6,626 nucleotides of DNA from Acidimicrobiia bacterium. GTDB lineage: Bacteria > Actinomycetota > Acidimicrobiia > Spongiisociales > UBA5794. This document shows positions 5,868 to 6,626 of this stretch, one piece after another. The stretch is from NCBI GenBank assembly GCA_013695075.1, contig JACDBE010000186.1, positions 1 through 6,626 on the forward strand, read 5' to 3'. Below the pieces are notes generated by a model. It had not been told where the DNA came from, did no database searches, and worked only from the letters and a program-made list of their open reading frames with translations. Each line of letters starts with the position of its first letter. Position 1 is the stretch's first letter. The translations under genes and the position numbers were made by a program.

Positions 5868-6626
5868 CTATCCCGAAGCCCAGAGGGGGACCCGGTCGGC
5901 GAGGCTTTCGAACCCATGGCGCTCGCAGAACTCGTCGAACGGGTCTCTGGGTACCCCGGCCCATTCCAGGTCGGCCAGGGCTTCGGTAAGGGGGACATCG
6001 CGACGCAGCGTGGCCAGGAAGCGGTACAGCAGGGCGTCGCCGATGCCGGTCCGGAGCGTGGTAGCCAGCTTGTCGGCGCCGCGCACCGCCACGTCCCAGC
6101 GGGCGGCCTCCAGGGGGATGTCCTCCAGATGACCGTACCGAGCCAGGACCGCGCCTGCAGACTTGGCCCCCCACCCGGGAAGACCCGGGTAACCGTCTGC
6201 GCTGTCGCCGACCAGAGCCAGATAGTCGGGGATCGACTCGGGGACCACCCCGAACTTCTCGATCACCTGCAACTCGTCGACCTCCTTCTGGTTGCGGCGC
6301 TCGTAGCCCACGACGTTGGGGTGCCCATAGAGCTGGGCCATGTCCTTGTCCGGGGTGAGCACCACCACCTGGTCCACCTCGTCGGCCCAGCGGTGCGCCG
6401 CGGTGGCCAGGGCGTCGTCGGTCTCGAACTCGTACATCGACCACACCACCACGCCCATCGCCCGCAGTCCCTCCTCGGCGAGGGGGAACTGCTGCAGCAG
6501 GTTGGGGTCCATCCCGGCGCTGGATTTGTACCCCGGGAAGATGTCGTTGCGATAGGACTCGATGACGCTGTCGAAGGCGGCTCCCAGGTGGGTGACGTCC
6601 GGCTGGCTGAGCAGCGCCATCGTCGA
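5868..6626 (-). CDS. 5'-3' exonuclease, Pol I N-terminal-domain-like (5'-truncated by window edge)
   Basis: Structure-specific 5' nuclease of the PIN/FEN fold, resembling the N-terminal domain of DNA polymerase I but ending without a polymerase domain. Such stand-alone nucleases remove RNA primers or flaps in replication and repair. 252 residues are visible. Counting from the Met at 6620-6618: SVIESYRNDIFPGYKSS (18-34), FETDDALA (65-72), TPDKDMAQL (89-97) and LVGDSADGYPG (136-146) supply the acidic metal ligands. GLPGWGAKSAGAVLARYG (146-163) is the DNA-binding helix-hairpin-helix. The C-terminus ends at a TAG just before the hairpin. That Met is probably internal: the frame stays open to the window edge (Ser-Thr before it), and the usual N-terminal strand with its first metal-binding Asp is absent, so about 40 residues probably lie outside. 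It is convergent with the DUF2236 gene. Confidence 0.93.
   Translation of the reverse strand, partial: STMALLSQPDVTHLGAAFDSVIESYRNDIFPGYKSSAGMDPNLLQQFPLAEEGLRAMGVVVWSMYEFETDDALATAAHRWADEVDQVVVLTPDKDMAQLYGHPNVVGYERRNQKEVDELQVIEKFGVVPESIPDYLALVGDSADGYPGLPGWGAKSAGAVLARYGHLEDIPLEAARWDVAVRGADKLATTLRTGIGDALLYRFLATLRRDVPLTEALADLEWAGVPRDPFDEFCERHGFESLADRVPLWASG

Noticed and set aside
4879..6444. 521-residue minus-strand frame across the DUF2236 gene and into the exonuclease gene
   Set aside because: It is rich in Arg, Gly and Pro with no domain pattern and is antisense to a clear DUF2236 gene and out of frame with the exonuclease. It is a high-GC shadow.

Overview
The window is GC-rich and densely coding, with GTG starts, four-base stop/start overlaps and start codons that sit directly behind -10-like hexamers. 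This fits a high-GC actinobacterium, possibly of the Acidimicrobiia. That placement is an inference from style and gene families; no rRNA or marker gene confirms it. Both edges cut a gene: a TerC-family membrane protein on the left and a 5'-3' exonuclease on the right. Both are on the minus strand.

Layout. (1) 1-623, minus: TerC-family integral membrane protein, missing its C-terminus. (2) 624-811: the divergent intergenic spacer, rich in short direct and inverted repeats. (3) 812-1180, plus: a 122-residue multi-pass membrane protein of unknown function that runs into the 3' end of the next block. (4) 4874-1164, minus: a four-gene cluster. It holds an ABC-2 exporter ATPase, its permease (GTGA overlap), a 62-bp gap, a SRAP/YedK-type abasic-site-binding protein, and an MFS transporter (GTGA overlap). 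(5) 4963-5781, plus: a DUF2236 (MpaB/latex-clearing-protein-like) protein, divergent from the ABC genes and starting inside an 18-bp tandem duplication. (6) 5790-5845: a 22-bp-stem hairpin between convergent genes. (7) 6626-5868, minus: 5'-3' exonuclease with PIN-like metal site and helix-hairpin-helix, N-terminus outside the window.

How the genes may work together. The ABC ATPase and permease almost certainly form one DrrAB-type efflux or lipid/drug export complex. The SRAP protein and the MFS transporter look translationally coupled. The order exporter, DNA-lesion protector, second transporter could be a stress or toxic-compound defence unit, but nothing in the sequence names a substrate. 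The other genes look like ordinary chromosomal neighbours. I see no mobile element, CRISPR array, RNA gene or clear sign of recent transfer, and no convincing new system. The points most worth checking are the SRAP-MFS coupling, the long palindrome at 5790-5845, the tandem duplication at the DUF2236 start, and the apparent leaderless promoters.
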